A stretch of 64,000 nucleotides of DNA from Pseudocercospora fijiensis CIRAD86 (GCF_000340215.1 NW_006921539.1:3249624-3313623); one strand, 5' to 3'; shown: positions 10,394 through 22,150, counted from the stretch's first letter. A program made the numbers and translations. The notes: generated by a model from the letters alone, not told the origin.

Positions 10394-11698
10394 ATGACGG
10401 ACGCTTCACAGTAAGCTCGAGAACATGCTGCACCACACTTTCCGCCGAACATTTGCTGATGCTCCTATCCTCGCTCTTGCAGCCTCCTCAATCACGCCCA
10501 CAAGATCTTCAACGATATCGTCAGCGATGTAGAAGCCCACTTCGACTCCGTAGCATCGAGTCTACGCCATCAGTTCTCCAACCAGCCGCTCCAGCTACCG
10601 ACACGACGACCGCCGCCGCCGCCGCCGCCGCCGACCACGTATCGACAGATAGAGCGATGGTTGTCCAAACACAAGGCTCTTACCGCTGCCATTGTGGCCT
10701 TCGCCGTCACGGGCTCAGTGGCTTCATACATCTACATGAGGAGTCAGAAGCTTCATCGGAAGCGACGTGCGGGGAAGTCGGCCTCTGGCGCTCGTACAGA
10801 CATTGTCGTCGTCGCAGGCGCTGTCGCAAATCCCCTCACCACCGCGCTATACCTCGAGCTAGAACGGCGAGGATTCGTCGTCTACGTCGTCGCAAACACA
10901 GCAGAAGACGAGCGATACCTCCGGAGTCAATCCCGAGCCGATCTCATACCGCTTCCGCTAGACCTCGTAGATCCATTCAAAGCCGAGGGCCAGACGATGC
11001 GCTTTCGCACCATGTTGACCCGCCCGCGTGTTGCCTTCGAAGGAGCCGAACCGCACAGACTGCACTTCAAAGGCTTGGTGCTGGTGCCAGATACACAGAG
11101 CTCGCCAGCAAGAGTAGAGCATATCAGCAGCGAGGAGTGGTCGGATGCGCTGAATGCGAAGGTGTTGAACACGATCGCGACAACGCAATTGCTCCTGCCG
11201 GCCGTCGTCGAGAACAAGGCAAAGATACTGCTGCTGACACCGAGCGTGGCTCCGGCCCTGAGACTGCCTCAACACTCGATCGAGAGTACTGCTTACGGCG
11301 CACTGCAGGGCTTTAGCTCATCTCTAGCTGCTGAGCTGGAGCAAGACGCAATCACGCTGTCACATCTCAAACTTGGAAATTTCGACATTCCTATGGTGAC
11401 AGCAAGGCAAAAGCGAGAAGGGATACCACCGCCGAGACTCCGGCCGACGCCACTCCGCCAGCTGCACGACACCGTCTTTGACGAACTTGTCGCCAAGCGA
11501 CCACATACACGACTACACATTGGACGCGGCAGCAGAACGTACGATCTTATCGGCAGCATGGCGCCACCATCCTTCATTGCATGGATGATGGGTGCTGGCA
11601 CAAGACCGAGCCTCGCTCGAGGGACAAGTGACGAGTCTTTGTCTCGAAGTGCTGGCAGTTTGACTTGGGAAAGGGTTGACGAGAACGAAGAAGCATAG
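10394..11698 (+). CDS. DUF1776 family protein (SDR-like)
   Basis: A 17 nt first exon (10394-10410, MTDAS) splices by GTAAGC to 10483-11698, giving 410 residues. The short first exon is supported because it restores the N-terminal helix LLNHAHKIFNDIVSDV typical of DUF1776 proteins, and no in-frame ATG starts the second exon sensibly. A proline run (8 P) precedes a membrane segment, AIVAFAVTGSVASYIYM, at about residues 73-90. After that comes a Rossmann-like start, DIVVVAGAVANPLTTAL, where classical SDRs have TGxxxGxG, so cofactor use is doubtful. STAYGALQGFSSSLAAEL resembles the SDR YxxxK helix without the Lys. The function is unknown. The protein is probably a membrane-anchored, degenerate short-chain dehydrogenase. 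Confidence 0.8.
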
Positions 11699-12028
11699 AA
11701 GTGTCGCACCCTGCCTGCGGCTGCTGTCTTCGCCGAGTGTCTTGTGCGTTGCATCAACGCGATAAGGGATAGCTGGCATATACTATCAGCGCCTGCCATC
11801 ACGAATCGGTCAACACCTCTGAAGATCCTCAGATGGATTATACTTTCGCAAGGGGCAATCATGAAATCGACGTTGCGGAAAGGTACCATACTCAATTTTA
11901 ACGAAGATACAGATACCAGCGAGCTATACAGAATGTCCACACATCGAAAGCATCCCAGATCTTGACAGAAAGTGCCCCATACTTCCATCGATCTTCTTTA
12001 TTCACAAGCCAAGCGGTACCGCGCCTAA
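11699..12028. other. Convergent intergenic region, nothing seen
   Basis: This is the 3' flank of the DUF1776 gene and the minus-strand hypothetical gene. I see no supported feature. Confidence 0.5.
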
Positions 12029-12562
12029 TTAGATCAACTTCTGGCTTCCCTTCTCACTGTGCTCCGAATCCACGCTACCGCTTGGCCAGCGCGAATGAGA
12101 CAGTCTTTCCCGCGTCAGGTCCAAGGAATCTTTGCTCTTGTCAAAGCGGCGATCAAACTCGTCAAACTTTTGTTCGAATCGCTCTTCTTCTTCGCGATTT
12201 CTCTGTCGCTGCTGCTCTCTGATGAGTGACTGGTGCAGAACCCGGACTGCCGGGTCATTTTTCTGTGGCACCGCCGAAAGTGTGCTCAAATCGACACCGT
12301 CTTCTTCTGGCTGTGATTGACCCGCAGGTGGTCTTGGTTGAAAGAGCCTGCCGATTCGAGACACGACAGCACAGGCTTTTCTGTATCGTCGAGTGATCGA
12401 GAAAGGTCTGCGTCGCTGGGATTTTGTACCAGGCACTTTGTTCATAATGCTACACTCAGCGTCCGGGCGTAGCAGTGCCTGGCCCAAGGGATGGCCGAGG
12501 CCCTGATTCATGACTGTGCCGGTACTGCCTTCTGAGTTTGATGTCTCGTATGAGTATGACAT
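12029..12562 (-). CDS. Hypothetical protein with a charged coiled-coil C-terminus
   Basis: This is a single ATG-initiated exon encoding 177 residues. I do not recognise the family. The middle has a basic cluster (SQRRRPFSITRRYRKA). Residues about 115-155 are a charged, heptad-like stretch (REQQRQRNREEEERFEQKFD) that should form a helix or coiled coil. No signal peptide or membrane segment is visible. The gene is divergent from 12978-13469, with TATA-like elements on each side of the shared promoter, which supports it being real. It could still be lineage-specific. Confidence 0.55.
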   Translation of the reverse strand: MSYSYETSNSEGSTGTVMNQGLGHPLGQALLRPDAECSIMNKVPGTKSQRRRPFSITRRYRKACAVVSRIGRLFQPRPPAGQSQPEEDGVDLSTLSAVPQKNDPAVRVLHQSLIREQQRQRNREEEERFEQKFDEFDRRFDKSKDSLDLTRERLSHSRWPSGSVDSEHSEKGSQKLI

Positions 12563-12977
12563 GTTGGTTTGGATGGTTGACTCAAAGTTATGGCCTTTTG
12601 CTGTGTCGAAGAAGCTGCCCCCAGACGTTGATATGGGCTGATTGATGAAATCTATTGAGAAGAAAAGGAAGGATACAGATGCTCCAAATCCCGTGGCATA
12701 TATATTCAGATCGACTTCCGATGTCCTCAGGAGGAAAATCTACTTCCTACAGCCAGAGCGAAGCTTCCAAGATTTTGGTCATAGATGAATGAGGACACAT
12801 AGTGTGAGGACTTCAAACGCACTGCGACGCAAAATCGGTATAAGTATAACACTCTCACTTCCCATCAGCTTCCATCATCACATCTTGCACGAAGACTTCC
12901 AGACCACCATCTCAAGACTTTACTTTACCAAAGCCATCTGCAACTCAACAACATCACTCACATCGACCTACATCAAA
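12563..12977. promoter_or_regulatory. Divergent promoter with two TATA-like boxes
   Basis: A TATATA at 12699-12706 lies about 140 bp upstream of the minus-strand ATG (12562). A TATAAG at 12839-12844 lies about 135 bp upstream of the plus-strand ATG (12978). The symmetric placement suggests two core promoters back to back. Confidence 0.45.
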
Positions 12978-13469
12978 ATGGACGCCTTACCAATCAACAA
13001 CCCAAATCAACCAGCCTCAGGCAACAAACGCGTCTTCAGCTGCAACTCGGTCATACTCTGCATGTCCAAACTCGGAGCCTTCGAAACACCCGCCGAAGAG
13101 ACCTACTGCGTAAAAAACCACGTCCCGGAAGCGCTCCAAGAAATCTACCAACCAGCCAGCAAGCAACAGCACGATGGAATCAACGACAAAGACAGAAAGA
13201 AATACTCAAAGCGATTCCGCTGGGGACAACTAAAGAAATCTCCTGCGTACGGACACAATCATGAAGAATGTGATTGTGGGTGCTGCGTGAGGTTGGGAGC
13301 GTATTTGGAGAAGATGCAAGCCACCTTGGCGGAGGTAGAGGGGAGGAAATTGGGGCTCTGGACTTCATTTACGCTGAGGAGACAGTTCGGGATTAAGCTG
13401 AATAAGAAGGGTTTGGTTCGCGGGAGAGTTGTGGTGGGTGAGAAGTCTGGTAGCGAAAAGGCGGAGTAG
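12978..13469 (+). CDS. Hypothetical small Cys/Lys-rich protein
   Basis: One exon encodes 163 residues starting at an ATG in good context (TCAAAATGG). I do not recognise the family. The central part has a run of His and Cys (YGHNHEECDCGCCVRLG, near residues 93-110) that could bind metal. The C-terminal third is basic. There is no signal peptide or membrane segment, so it is probably cytosolic or nuclear. A short ATA microsatellite (about 13476-13491) follows the stop. It shares a promoter with the gene at 12029-12562. Confidence 0.6.
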   Translation: MDALPINNPNQPASGNKRVFSCNSVILCMSKLGAFETPAEETYCVKNHVPEALQEIYQPASKQQHDGINDKDRKKYSKRFRWGQLKKSPAYGHNHEECDCGCCVRLGAYLEKMQATLAEVEGRKLGLWTSFTLRRQFGIKLNKKGLVRGRVVVGEKSGSEKAE

Positions 13470-13579
13470 GATAGATAATAATAATAATAAGGCTGCGGGT
13501 ATTGGAAATAAAGCTTGGTAGCGCAGAATCTTGATCATATATTCCCGCATGAAGAGGAATGCAATGACTACGAAATGTC

Positions 13580-14269
13580 TTAGGCCTTTCCTTCAACTTC
13601 AACCAAAGCCTCAGCCCCCATCTTCACAGTCTCTTCAACACCCATCAAACTGGCAAGTTCAAAAACCTCCATCACTTGCTCCTTACTCGCCCTCTTCTCC
13701 AGTGTATTCCTAATATGTATCTTCAACCCAGGAGCGAAAAGATGTGTGGTCGCACAGTCGATAGCGCAATAGACCAGCTCCTTGAACCAGGGTGTCAGAC
13801 TCGAATGACCTTCTTGAAATGGTACCGAGGAGTACTCGGTATAAGCTTCGAAGAATTCTGGGGAGAGTTGGAGGACGGGTGGCCAGGATGCAGACCAGTA
13901 GCCTCGCTGACGGATAAAGGAGCCTTTGAGTTCTTGTTCTTTCGGCGAGAGTTTTTCGTCTGATACTCGTGATTCGCCTCGTTCGGCGAGGACTTCTTGG
14001 AGGAGCGGAACTCCGACAGTTACAGAATGTACGCCAAGAACCGCTGCAAGTTCAAGAGTCTCGATAATTTCAGCCTGTGTGGCGCCAGCTTTGAGTGCTG
14101 CTGCTGTGTGAAGCTGTACTCCCGACGCGAAAAGATGTGTACATTGTGCGTCGACGGCCAGTAGGATCAATTCTTGTAGTTTTCGGGAAAGAGCTTGCTT
14201 CTGTAACGGAACTCGACGGAGGTTGTGGTAGGCGGAAAGGGCTTGCTTGAGGTCGGTGGCAGTATTCAT
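13580..14269 (-). CDS. Carboxymuconolactone decarboxylase-like (double CMD/AhpD-fold) protein
   Basis: One exon encodes 229 residues, made of two CMD repeats. The first has DAQCTHLFASGVQLHTAAALKAGAT (Cys and His spaced as in the CMD helix pair) followed by IIETLELAAVLGVHS. The second has DCATTHLFAPGLKIHIRNTLEKRAS followed by VMEVFELASLMGVE. AhpD-fold proteins with CxxC reduce peroxides. Here each repeat has a single Cys in that helix rather than CxxC, so classical disulfide chemistry is unlikely. Fungal proteins of this type are annotated as CMD family with no proven substrate. The gene is the last intact one before the RIP-mutated block. Confidence 0.85.
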   Translation of the reverse strand: MNTATDLKQALSAYHNLRRVPLQKQALSRKLQELILLAVDAQCTHLFASGVQLHTAAALKAGATQAEIIETLELAAVLGVHSVTVGVPLLQEVLAERGESRVSDEKLSPKEQELKGSFIRQRGYWSASWPPVLQLSPEFFEAYTEYSSVPFQEGHSSLTPWFKELVYCAIDCATTHLFAPGLKIHIRNTLEKRASKEQVMEVFELASLMGVEETVKMGAEALVEVEGKA

Positions 14270-14640
14270 GATGTTGATAGTCCTTTATGTGCCAGCCTGG
14301 AAAGCAATTCGTTGATCGCTGACTGTGAGAAGGGAAGGCTTTGGCCTAATACTAGTGGTTCAGACGTGTAGGCTGATGTATGATCATCAATGTTCTATCG
14401 AACATTCATCTTCGAAGAATGATTGTTTAGGGGATTTGCTGCCGAGGTAGACTTCGTAGCGTATAGTCTCAGCCCACATGCTCCTCAAAGTCATAGAATG
14501 GCCATACAGCGTATGCTCTTGAACTGACGCTCGTCGATAATTACAGATCTGGAACTACCTCCACTCAGTCGCTCCGTAGATGCCTCAGGTTGGCGAAGCC
14601 AAGGCTCTAGCGGAGCGCCTGACGACAACCTGGGCAACTC
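14270..14640. other. Transition from gene space into RIP-mutated DNA
   Basis: Composition is ordinary up to about 14640 and then becomes TA-rich. An open stretch at 14580-14942 crosses this boundary and looks accidental. I see no gene, terminal repeat or RNA here. Confidence 0.45.
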
Positions 14641-15246
14641 TATTACTAGATGATATTATTTCCAACCTTATATATTATATAGCGACACAACCACGCTCAT
14701 TTTATATAGGACAATGCGAAAATGGACCTCGAGCGCAGCGCAAAAAATTACATACCGTAGTTAAATTAATATATTATCGAGAACTTATAGCTATAGAAAT
14801 TATATACTTTCTAACCTATATATTAGAATGCATTAGCAGTTCGAGTCGCTATCGAAGTGCTATAGAAAAGATACTAACACTACTACTTCTAATACTAGTA
14901 ATTAGTAATCTACGCCTTCTTTATACTATAAATCTCCTCTAAGTGTTATCTAAGTTATTAAAGTAATACGTTGCTATAGTATAGGCGCCCGGACTAAGAC
15001 AGCTAAAATCTACCTTTTTAAATATATAGACCCTAACACTTCTAATACGTATATTCTAGCACTATCTAGCGCGACTAGGCACACTCTAAGAAAGTGTTAC
15101 GCGTAACTGTTTTTAACCTCTTACGTACAAAGCAACCTATTTATTCCTGCTAAATATCTGCTTCTAATATCCGCAATCGAGTCGCAACGACACTATCTCG
15201 GACACCTACGCATACCTATATATATACGTACGCGTATTAAGTAAGT

Positions 15247-18012
15247 ATGCCGAAACAGAGTAAGGCTTAGAGGGCCGCCGCCGTCGCTAGTAGATCTAGA
15301 AGAGGTCGAGGTCGGCCGAGGAAAGACGCTGCTACTACTATAGCTAATAGCAACCTAGCTCGCCTTCTAGCTAGTATATCCGTAGTATCTTATTATGCGC
15401 GCCTAGAAGGTATTAATATAGCTATACCTTTACCTAATAACGAGGCGCAATACCTATAGCATTTTATAGAGAGATACGCCGATATCCCTAATATATTACT
15501 ATAGTAGCTATAGCAGGTAATCTACGATGCAATATAGTACCTACAATTAGTCGACGTCTAGCGCGATATTATCGAGGCTAGTATACGCCGTATACTAAAG
15601 TAGATATACCTAGAGCGCGATTATTCGCTACGAGACATCTAGGTCGATAGAATTAACGCAATTACCTTTAGACAGTCGGATACACTAATCGCAGTATATA
15701 CTAGTAAAGGCAAGAGTATAATCTTCTAGTCCTTCTCGGTTTTAATAGGGCAAACTACGATCGTAATTAGCCCGCTTATCTGCCTCGAAGAAGAATAGAA
15801 TACGGCTATTAAGGCGCTTAATAGAGACATTAAGCTAGTAACCTCGATAGTTATTAATACAGATACGAAAAAGCTAGATCTAGACTAATATAAGAAGATT
15901 AAGGATAGCAAAGTCTAGTATATTATTATAGGTCCGGAACAGGCTACATTGCTAGAGTTTCGAGATCTCCTCGCAAAGCCGCACGTTCGCCGCCGCATTA
16001 GTCTTATTGCGATCGATAAGGTACATCTAGTTAAGAAATAGAAGGACTTCCGTACTACCTTTACTACTATTAGCTAGCTGCGCTTAATCGTACGCTGCGA
16101 TACTATCTAGCTTAGTATGTCTATAACGCTGTCTATCGAGGCTAGTATATAACAATACATCCTCGATAACGCCGGCTTTCGCGAAGTTAGCCTTGCGCTA
16201 TATATAACGAAGATTTTCCGTAGCAGTATCGACCGTCCGGATATTACCTACATCGTTAAACCCCTTCTCTTTAAGGAGCTCGGAAATTATAAGAGTCTAT
16301 TCTTCGCGATTGCATATAGAGTAAAGGACGGTAAAGCTACTCTAATAGAAATTAATAAGACTATTATCTTCTAGGACGCGCGTATACTAGTATAGGAGAT
16401 AGTCGAGTTCCTTCGTAACTGTCTAGTATATATAACTAAGGACAGCCTAGATTAGAATAAGAAGTATTCTTATAATCCTATCCTTAATAGTAGCGGCGTA
16501 GATGTCTGTCTTACTGTCTCCTTCTATACCTCGTATATCGTAGAAGCCGATTAAAAGGAGCGATATAATATCTTTAGTAAGCGTAGTAGACTAATCCGAG
16601 TAATAGCAAGCACCCTAGCACTAAGTATCGGCTTAAATGTCCCTAATATTAAGATTGCGATCTAGTTTAAGTTTCTAATTACGAAGGATATCGAGGATAT
16701 AGTATAGCGTATCGGTCGTAGCAGTCGCGATATTGTCGGACAGGCGTATAGCATTTTTATATTGCCGTACTAGATATTCGATAATTTTAAGGATATACCG
16801 CCGGGTACTATCTCTATCGCTATAATATCTATCTAAACTCGCTCTCGATAGCCGTATATACCTACGCGCCTAAGCTATCTACGAGTAGTCGAGATGCTAG
16901 GAGAAGGTATAGAGGAAGAAGACGAATTCCCTAATACTAGTAGTATTATAGACGATAACGATACCGAGTTCTTACAGTCTAGCCGACTAAAGACCTAGAC
17001 TAAGGATAATTTAGAGCGTCGTAAGAAGGTGCCCGAGCCGTAGCGTCGTATTATTAACTCGTACCTATTACTATTACCGGGGAATCTCTATCCTCGTAAG
17101 GTAATTAACGCCTACCTCGGTAAGGCTAAGCGTATATACGAGCTATCGATAACTACGCTAGAAGGCCTCTACTACAATGTCTGCAATCCGGAGGTGTCCG
17201 ATTTCCTCGATATAGATACTAGAGCTCCTACTAATATAGCGCTATCTAAAGTTACTCCGCCGTAGAAAGGTACTCGCGTAGGATGCGCCTTTCCTTTCGT
17301 ATATAGTTAGTACGCTAAGCAGGCAGACAAGCTGTTTCCTAATACAAACCGACGCTTCCGGATCGTACTAAGCTTCTTTATACTAGACAAATTTATCTAT
17401 AGTATATACGACATCTTTACTTATATAGACTCCGCCGAAGATTAGGCATTAGGTAAAGCGCTAGTAGTAGAGGACTTATATAAAGTTGCTCCTAGTCTTA
17501 AGCAGTAGAATAATCTAGACGCTTCGGGTAATAGTTTCCGATAGGATCGACTATAATAGATTGTTAATCTTATCGCCGAGTTGAACCGCATCGCTCTAGA
17601 GGTATACGTAGCGTAGGAGGAGGCTAAGAAGAAGAAGGCCGATAGCCGCAAGAGCGCAAAGGCTAAGGGTAAGCAACCTAACCGCGGCGAGGACGTTAGT
17701 GCTAAAGCTAGAGCTAGAGTTAGTATAGACAACTAGTAGATAGCAGATTAGGCGTCTTAGCTAGAGTAGCTACGCCCTTAACGCACCCGCTTATAGCAGC
17801 GGACCGACGACTAGGCAGCTATACGTAAAGCTATTAAGAAGTCCGCTAAGGCTAAGTCTACCCGCAAGCTCGCGATTGCTAATAAAGCTCGTAAAGCCCG
17901 TTAGCGAGAGACTACTATTATAGAAGAAGAGGCTCTAGTAATAAGAAGCACTCGTAACTACCCTACCCGTCCTACCGTATCTATATCTACCGGAGATAAG
18001 CGCCGTGCCTCT
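15247..18012 (+). pseudogene. RecQ-like DEAD/DEAH helicase relic, RIP-mutated
   Basis: From ATG 15247 one frame runs about 920 codons with only TAG and TAA stops. Helicase motifs remain visible: motif I around GKS at 15709-15717, the ISPL segment of motif Ia near 15765, motif II as IDKVH at 16012-16026 (a degraded DEAH), motif III as SMSITLS near 16115, and motif VI as RIGRSSRD at 16708-16731. This is the RecQ order, with IDRPDITYIV at the start of the second RecA lobe. Such genes occur in multicopy in fungi, some linked to telomeres and some to mobile DNA. This copy cannot make protein. It is not flanked by telomere repeats in the window. Confidence 0.8.
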
Positions 18013-18375
18013 CCTTCTTAAGGCTGTAGAGTCTAGAGTCTACTACGCCCTTTAGAAGCGACTCTTCGTACCGCCGAACAGTCTAAACATCTACTTAATG
18101 CCGCTAGCTTAACGACTCGCGGCGGTTGTAAGCGGAAGCTATCTAAGCGTAGCGAAGGCTTATATAGCATAACTAGTAGCAGCCGTGCAGGTAGCCGCGT
18201 AGGCAGTAAAGAGGGTAGCTATAGTCGTTATTCGTAGTCTTAGGAGTAGGAAGAGGAGTAGGTAAAGTACTATCGAGCGAAGCGTATAAAATAGTCGTAG
18301 GTGTCGATAGTCGTAAGTATCGTAGTTAAGCTGCTTCTACGAGGGCTAGCGTGTAAGAAACTAGCTATAGCCTAT

Positions 18376-18564
18376 ACTAGAAATGGCGCTAGAAATGGCG
18401 CTAGAATAGCGCTAGAAATAGCGCTAGAAATGGCGCTAGAAATAGCACTAGAATGGCGCTAGAATTAGCACTAGAATAGCGCTAGAATTAGCACTAGAAT
18501 GGCGCTAGAATTGGCACTAGAATAGCGCTAGAAATGGTACTAGAATTGGCACTAGAATTGGCAT
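18376..18564. repeat. Minisatellite with CTAGAAATGGCG-like units
   Basis: About thirteen degenerate 14-15 bp units (CTAGAAATGGCG and variants such as CTAGAATTAGCA) lie in tandem, and a few more copies reappear at 18766-18825. Variation among units is mainly A/G and C/T, as RIP would produce. Confidence 0.9.
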
Positions 18565-18852
18565 TTAATAATATTATATCCTTATAAGCTCGCTAAGTCC
18601 TTGTCCTATCCCCGGAAAAGTAAGCCGTAATACTACGCTCGATCGCGTTACTTCTACGAGTATAGGCCTAGTTGAGTTGCTTCTGCGAGAGCTAGCGTAT
18701 AATGCCTAGTTAAGTTGCTTCTACGAGAGCAGGCCTAGTTAAGCTGCTTCTGCGAGAGCTAGCGCTAGAATTGGCACTAGAGATAGCGCTAGAAATAGCA
18801 CTAGAATTGGCGCTAGAGATAGCATTTAATAAGGTCCTTCCTTACTACCCTT

Positions 18853-18996
18853 CTATTATATCCTTATAAGCTCGCTAAGTAGGCTCTTCTATTATTTCTA
18901 TTATGTCCTTATAAGCTCGCTAAGCAGGCTTTTCTATCGTGTCCTTATAAGCTCGCTAAGCAGGCTTTTCTATCGTATCCTTATAAGCTCGCTAAG
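18853..18996. repeat. 36 bp tandem repeat
   Basis: The core TCCTTATAAGCTCGCTAAG starts at 18861, 18906, 18942 and 18978. The last three are exactly 36 bp apart. It is preceded by a looser repeat of AGTTGCTTCTACGAGAGC type at about 18650-18770. Confidence 0.9.
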
Positions 18997-19354
18997 TAGG
19001 CTATCTATCGTGTTCTTTACGGCGAGGGTTTGTAGATAGTCGTAGGTATCGATAGTATATAAGAGCTAGTCGAGAAGCGTAAATTCGAGGAAGCGATAAG
19101 GATACTAAGTCCCGCTAAGACCCGGATTTAGTATTATAGAGCGCTTAATTAGTAGGATTAAACGTTATAGCTACTTCCTTCTACGTCTTCGCAATGCCGA
19201 CTTTGCGACTTTTATAGTAGTATTGCTAATGTAGCGAGATACGTCGATTTAGCGCGTTTCTAGCAAATAGCGCTAGCGAAAGTGTCTAATACGATAACGA
19301 CGGCTGCCTTAGGCACTAAGAACCGCCTCCGAAACCCGAGAAGTTACTAATACT

Positions 19355-19432
19355 AGCGAGAAGTTACTAGCGAGAAGTTACTAGCGAGAAGTTACTAGCG
19401 AGACTAGCGAGACTAGCGAGACTAGCACTATA
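19355..19432. repeat. GAGAAGTTACTAGC tandem repeat
   Basis: Four copies of a 14 bp GCGAGAAGTTACTA unit are followed by three shorter GACTAGCGA units. Confidence 0.85.
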
Positions 19433-20060
19433 CTTATTGTACCGCAGCTATTAGCACTATAATATATACGGTAAGGATAGATACATAGGGCGATAACATA
19501 TATCGAGCGCTCGTAAAAGCACCCTTCGAGAAGCTACGACAGCCCTCTTACGTTAACGCCCTCTATTGCTTAGACTCTCCCTAGAACGATTATTCCGATA
19601 ACTAGTTACTATATAAGGCAGAGAAAACGAACAGTAGCGTCCGGGGATCTAATTAACTAGCAGCACTAAGCGGCTATAGAAGTATATACTCCGAAGTATA
19701 CTAGTATTATATATAGCCTATATACTACGCGCAATGCGTAACAATTAATGCATTCTATTACTAACTATAGCACGCGAGGTATATAGGGAGGGACTTATTA
19801 AGCGAAACACGACAGCGATTACTAAAGCGACACTTATTAGTACCTAGACAACAATAGAGTATAACCGCGCCCTTAGTATTAGAGATACCGTAGAAAAGGG
19901 TTGTCGAGCGCGTTGCAGTCGTATAGCAATATTAATGCGCTTACTAGAATAGAAGAGGAGGCGTACTATAGTTAAATAGCAGTCTTAATGCGCAAAGGGC
20001 TGCAGTCGTATAGTAGTGCTGCAGTCGTATAGCAGTAAAGAATAAGACTAAGACTAAGCG
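19420..20060 (+). pseudogene. Possible third RIP-degraded frame in the element
   Basis: About 210 codons can be read with only TAG and TAA stops between the helicase relic and the central repeats. I recognise no domain. Because TpA-rich DNA yields such stops by chance more easily over short spans, this call is weak. Confidence 0.25.
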
Positions 20061-20211
20061 CCTTCGGGCTTAAGTACACTAGAGGCCCTTACGCACTAAG
20101 GTTATTATAACTAATAGTCCTAACGAAGGCGTTACGCCGACTTAACTAGATACGCGTATATTATCTTGTAAAGAATCCGAACGTAGGAAGCCTATAGCCG
20201 CTACTTAAGGT

Positions 20212-20395
20212 ATACCTTACTAAAGAGTTTTTACCGAGTTAGGCCTAGCCGCTACTTAAGGTGTACCTTACTAAAGAGTTTTTGCCGAGTTAGACCTATA
20301 GTAATGCTACGAACCTATCCTATCTACTTAGTAGGAAGGCGCTACCTTTAGCTACTTTCGGTATACCTTACTAAAGAGTTTTTACCGTTAGCTAC
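20212..20395. repeat. Tandem repeat of about 51 bp, three partial units
   Basis: The unit contains GCTACTTAAGGTATACCTTA, itself a near-palindrome, followed by CTAAAGAGTTTTTACCG. Three copies differ by a few RIP-type changes. The AAGGTATACCTT palindrome could form a hairpin. Confidence 0.8.
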
Positions 20396-22039
20396 CGTCG
20401 GATAAGCTATATCTATCTAAGACCTCTACGACGTTCTAACAAAAACTATACTCTTTCGGTTAAATGCGTAGTCGACGCCTACTAAAGCTATAGTATACCT
20501 ACTCGCTAGGAGAGTCGCCTTCGCAACGTCTTGCGTCGACAAAGCCTATCGGAGACTAAAAGGACTAAACAAACTACCTGCCGAGGAACCTTAACTATTA
20601 GACAAGCGGCTCTATCGGTAGCAAGCCGTAGAACTAGTAAGGAATAGTGTTAATCGCTATAGAGCTACCTATATACGATAAAGAGGTATCGATACTATTA
20701 CTATTAAGAGCCGACAGCTAGTATATTGCTAGGGGTATTAGTATATTAGTATGTATATATAGAAGAAGAAGAAGAAGTTAAGGTTAGAAAGCGGAGGTCG
20801 ATATACGCCGCGTAGGTAAAGTTTGCCTCTACTAATAGCAGTACGACAATAGCAAGGTAATAATAACGGCTATCTATTATCGCACTTTCGAGGCAAGAGC
20901 GGCGACTATCTCCGCTAGCATATAACCGTGCCTAAGGCTATAAGGCCTAGGAGGACATAGACCTAGGACAGTATAATATTACGTCTTAGATATAGTAACT
21001 AGCCTTTGCAATACCGTCTAAATCTCGACTATTACTACTTAACTCTCTATCTTAGCCTATATCGGACTAACTGCCTCTACCTAGCTAGCTCCGGCCTTAT
21101 ATCTCGCTATCTAAGCTAGCCCTAACAAACAGACTGCTACCCTAATTCCTAGTTAGGTCTATTTCCTCGAGATTGCCTTCTATAAGCTTATAGAAGCTAT
21201 TACTCCTACGAATCGCCTATACCTTATTATTCTAGCTAGTAGCGGCAAGAGGACTACGATCTCCTCCGCCCTCTTCGCGCTTAGCAGCATCCTTATTATG
21301 TTTATAGCGAAGTGGCGGGCTAGCACGGCCCTTATATAGGCGGAGATTAGCAGTGTTTAGCTCCTCGATAGTAGTAGCAAGCTTGTCGTATCTAAGCTGC
21401 TCGATATTATCCGAAAGAGCACCGGCCTTTCTCTACTAGCTAGCCTATCCCTCGGTTAAGATCTTCTCGGCTAGGTTAAATACTATAACAGATGTATCTT
21501 TGCGGTTATAAGTGTTGTTGTTCTTAATACTAAGACTAGTACGGAAGATCTACTTAGCTACGCGAGACGCTTCGTAGTTTAAGGCGACCTTGCGGAAGGT
21601 TGCGTCGATACTATAAGTAGAATTAGAGTACTTCTTTATATCCTTAGAGTAATCGTAGTTATAGAACTTAACTAGTTTATTAGAGGCAAGAGCATAGCCC
21701 TTACGATCCCTAACTACGATACCGGAAGCAAGGATCGCCTCTTATAATACTTTATCCGCCGCGTTACTTAACAACTACCGTAGATAGACTAGCATACGGC
21801 TATAGTTAGTTTAGCGATTACTTAAGAATAGCTAAATAAGCAGATCGACGATATAGTAGAGATATCTAATATCCGCTTTACGTACTACTTTCTTAGTAGT
21901 AAAGAAGAGGATGCATATCTATAATATACGATATATAGTAGTAAAGGCCGGATCCGGCGCGTTAGGCGGTAAGCGGTTAGCCGAGTCCGGCAGTGTTGTT
22001 AAGGAACTAGATAAGGACTTATCGCGCCCTAGAGCGCTA

Positions 22040-22150
22040 GTATCCGTCGAAGTACGAGCGCCGCTACGAGCGCTACTACGAGCGCTACTACGAGCGCTGC
22101 TACGAGCGCTGCTACGAGCACCGCTAGTACCTATAGAAGCACGAGCGCCG
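22040..22150. repeat. 12 bp repeat CGAGCGCTACTA inside the DUF6589 relic
   Basis: Five tandem 12 bp units, all multiples of three, encode a repeated Ser-Ala-Arg-Ser linker in the minus-strand relic frame. The unit length kept the frame open, so the expansion probably happened while the gene was functional. Confidence 0.85.

Noticed and set aside
14580..14942. 120-codon plus-strand frame at the left edge of the RIP block
   Set aside because: It crosses the composition boundary and has no recognisable domain.
18376..18996. CRISPR-like array
   Set aside because: The repeats are adjacent or nearly so, without unique spacers of constant length, and the host is eukaryotic. These are minisatellites.
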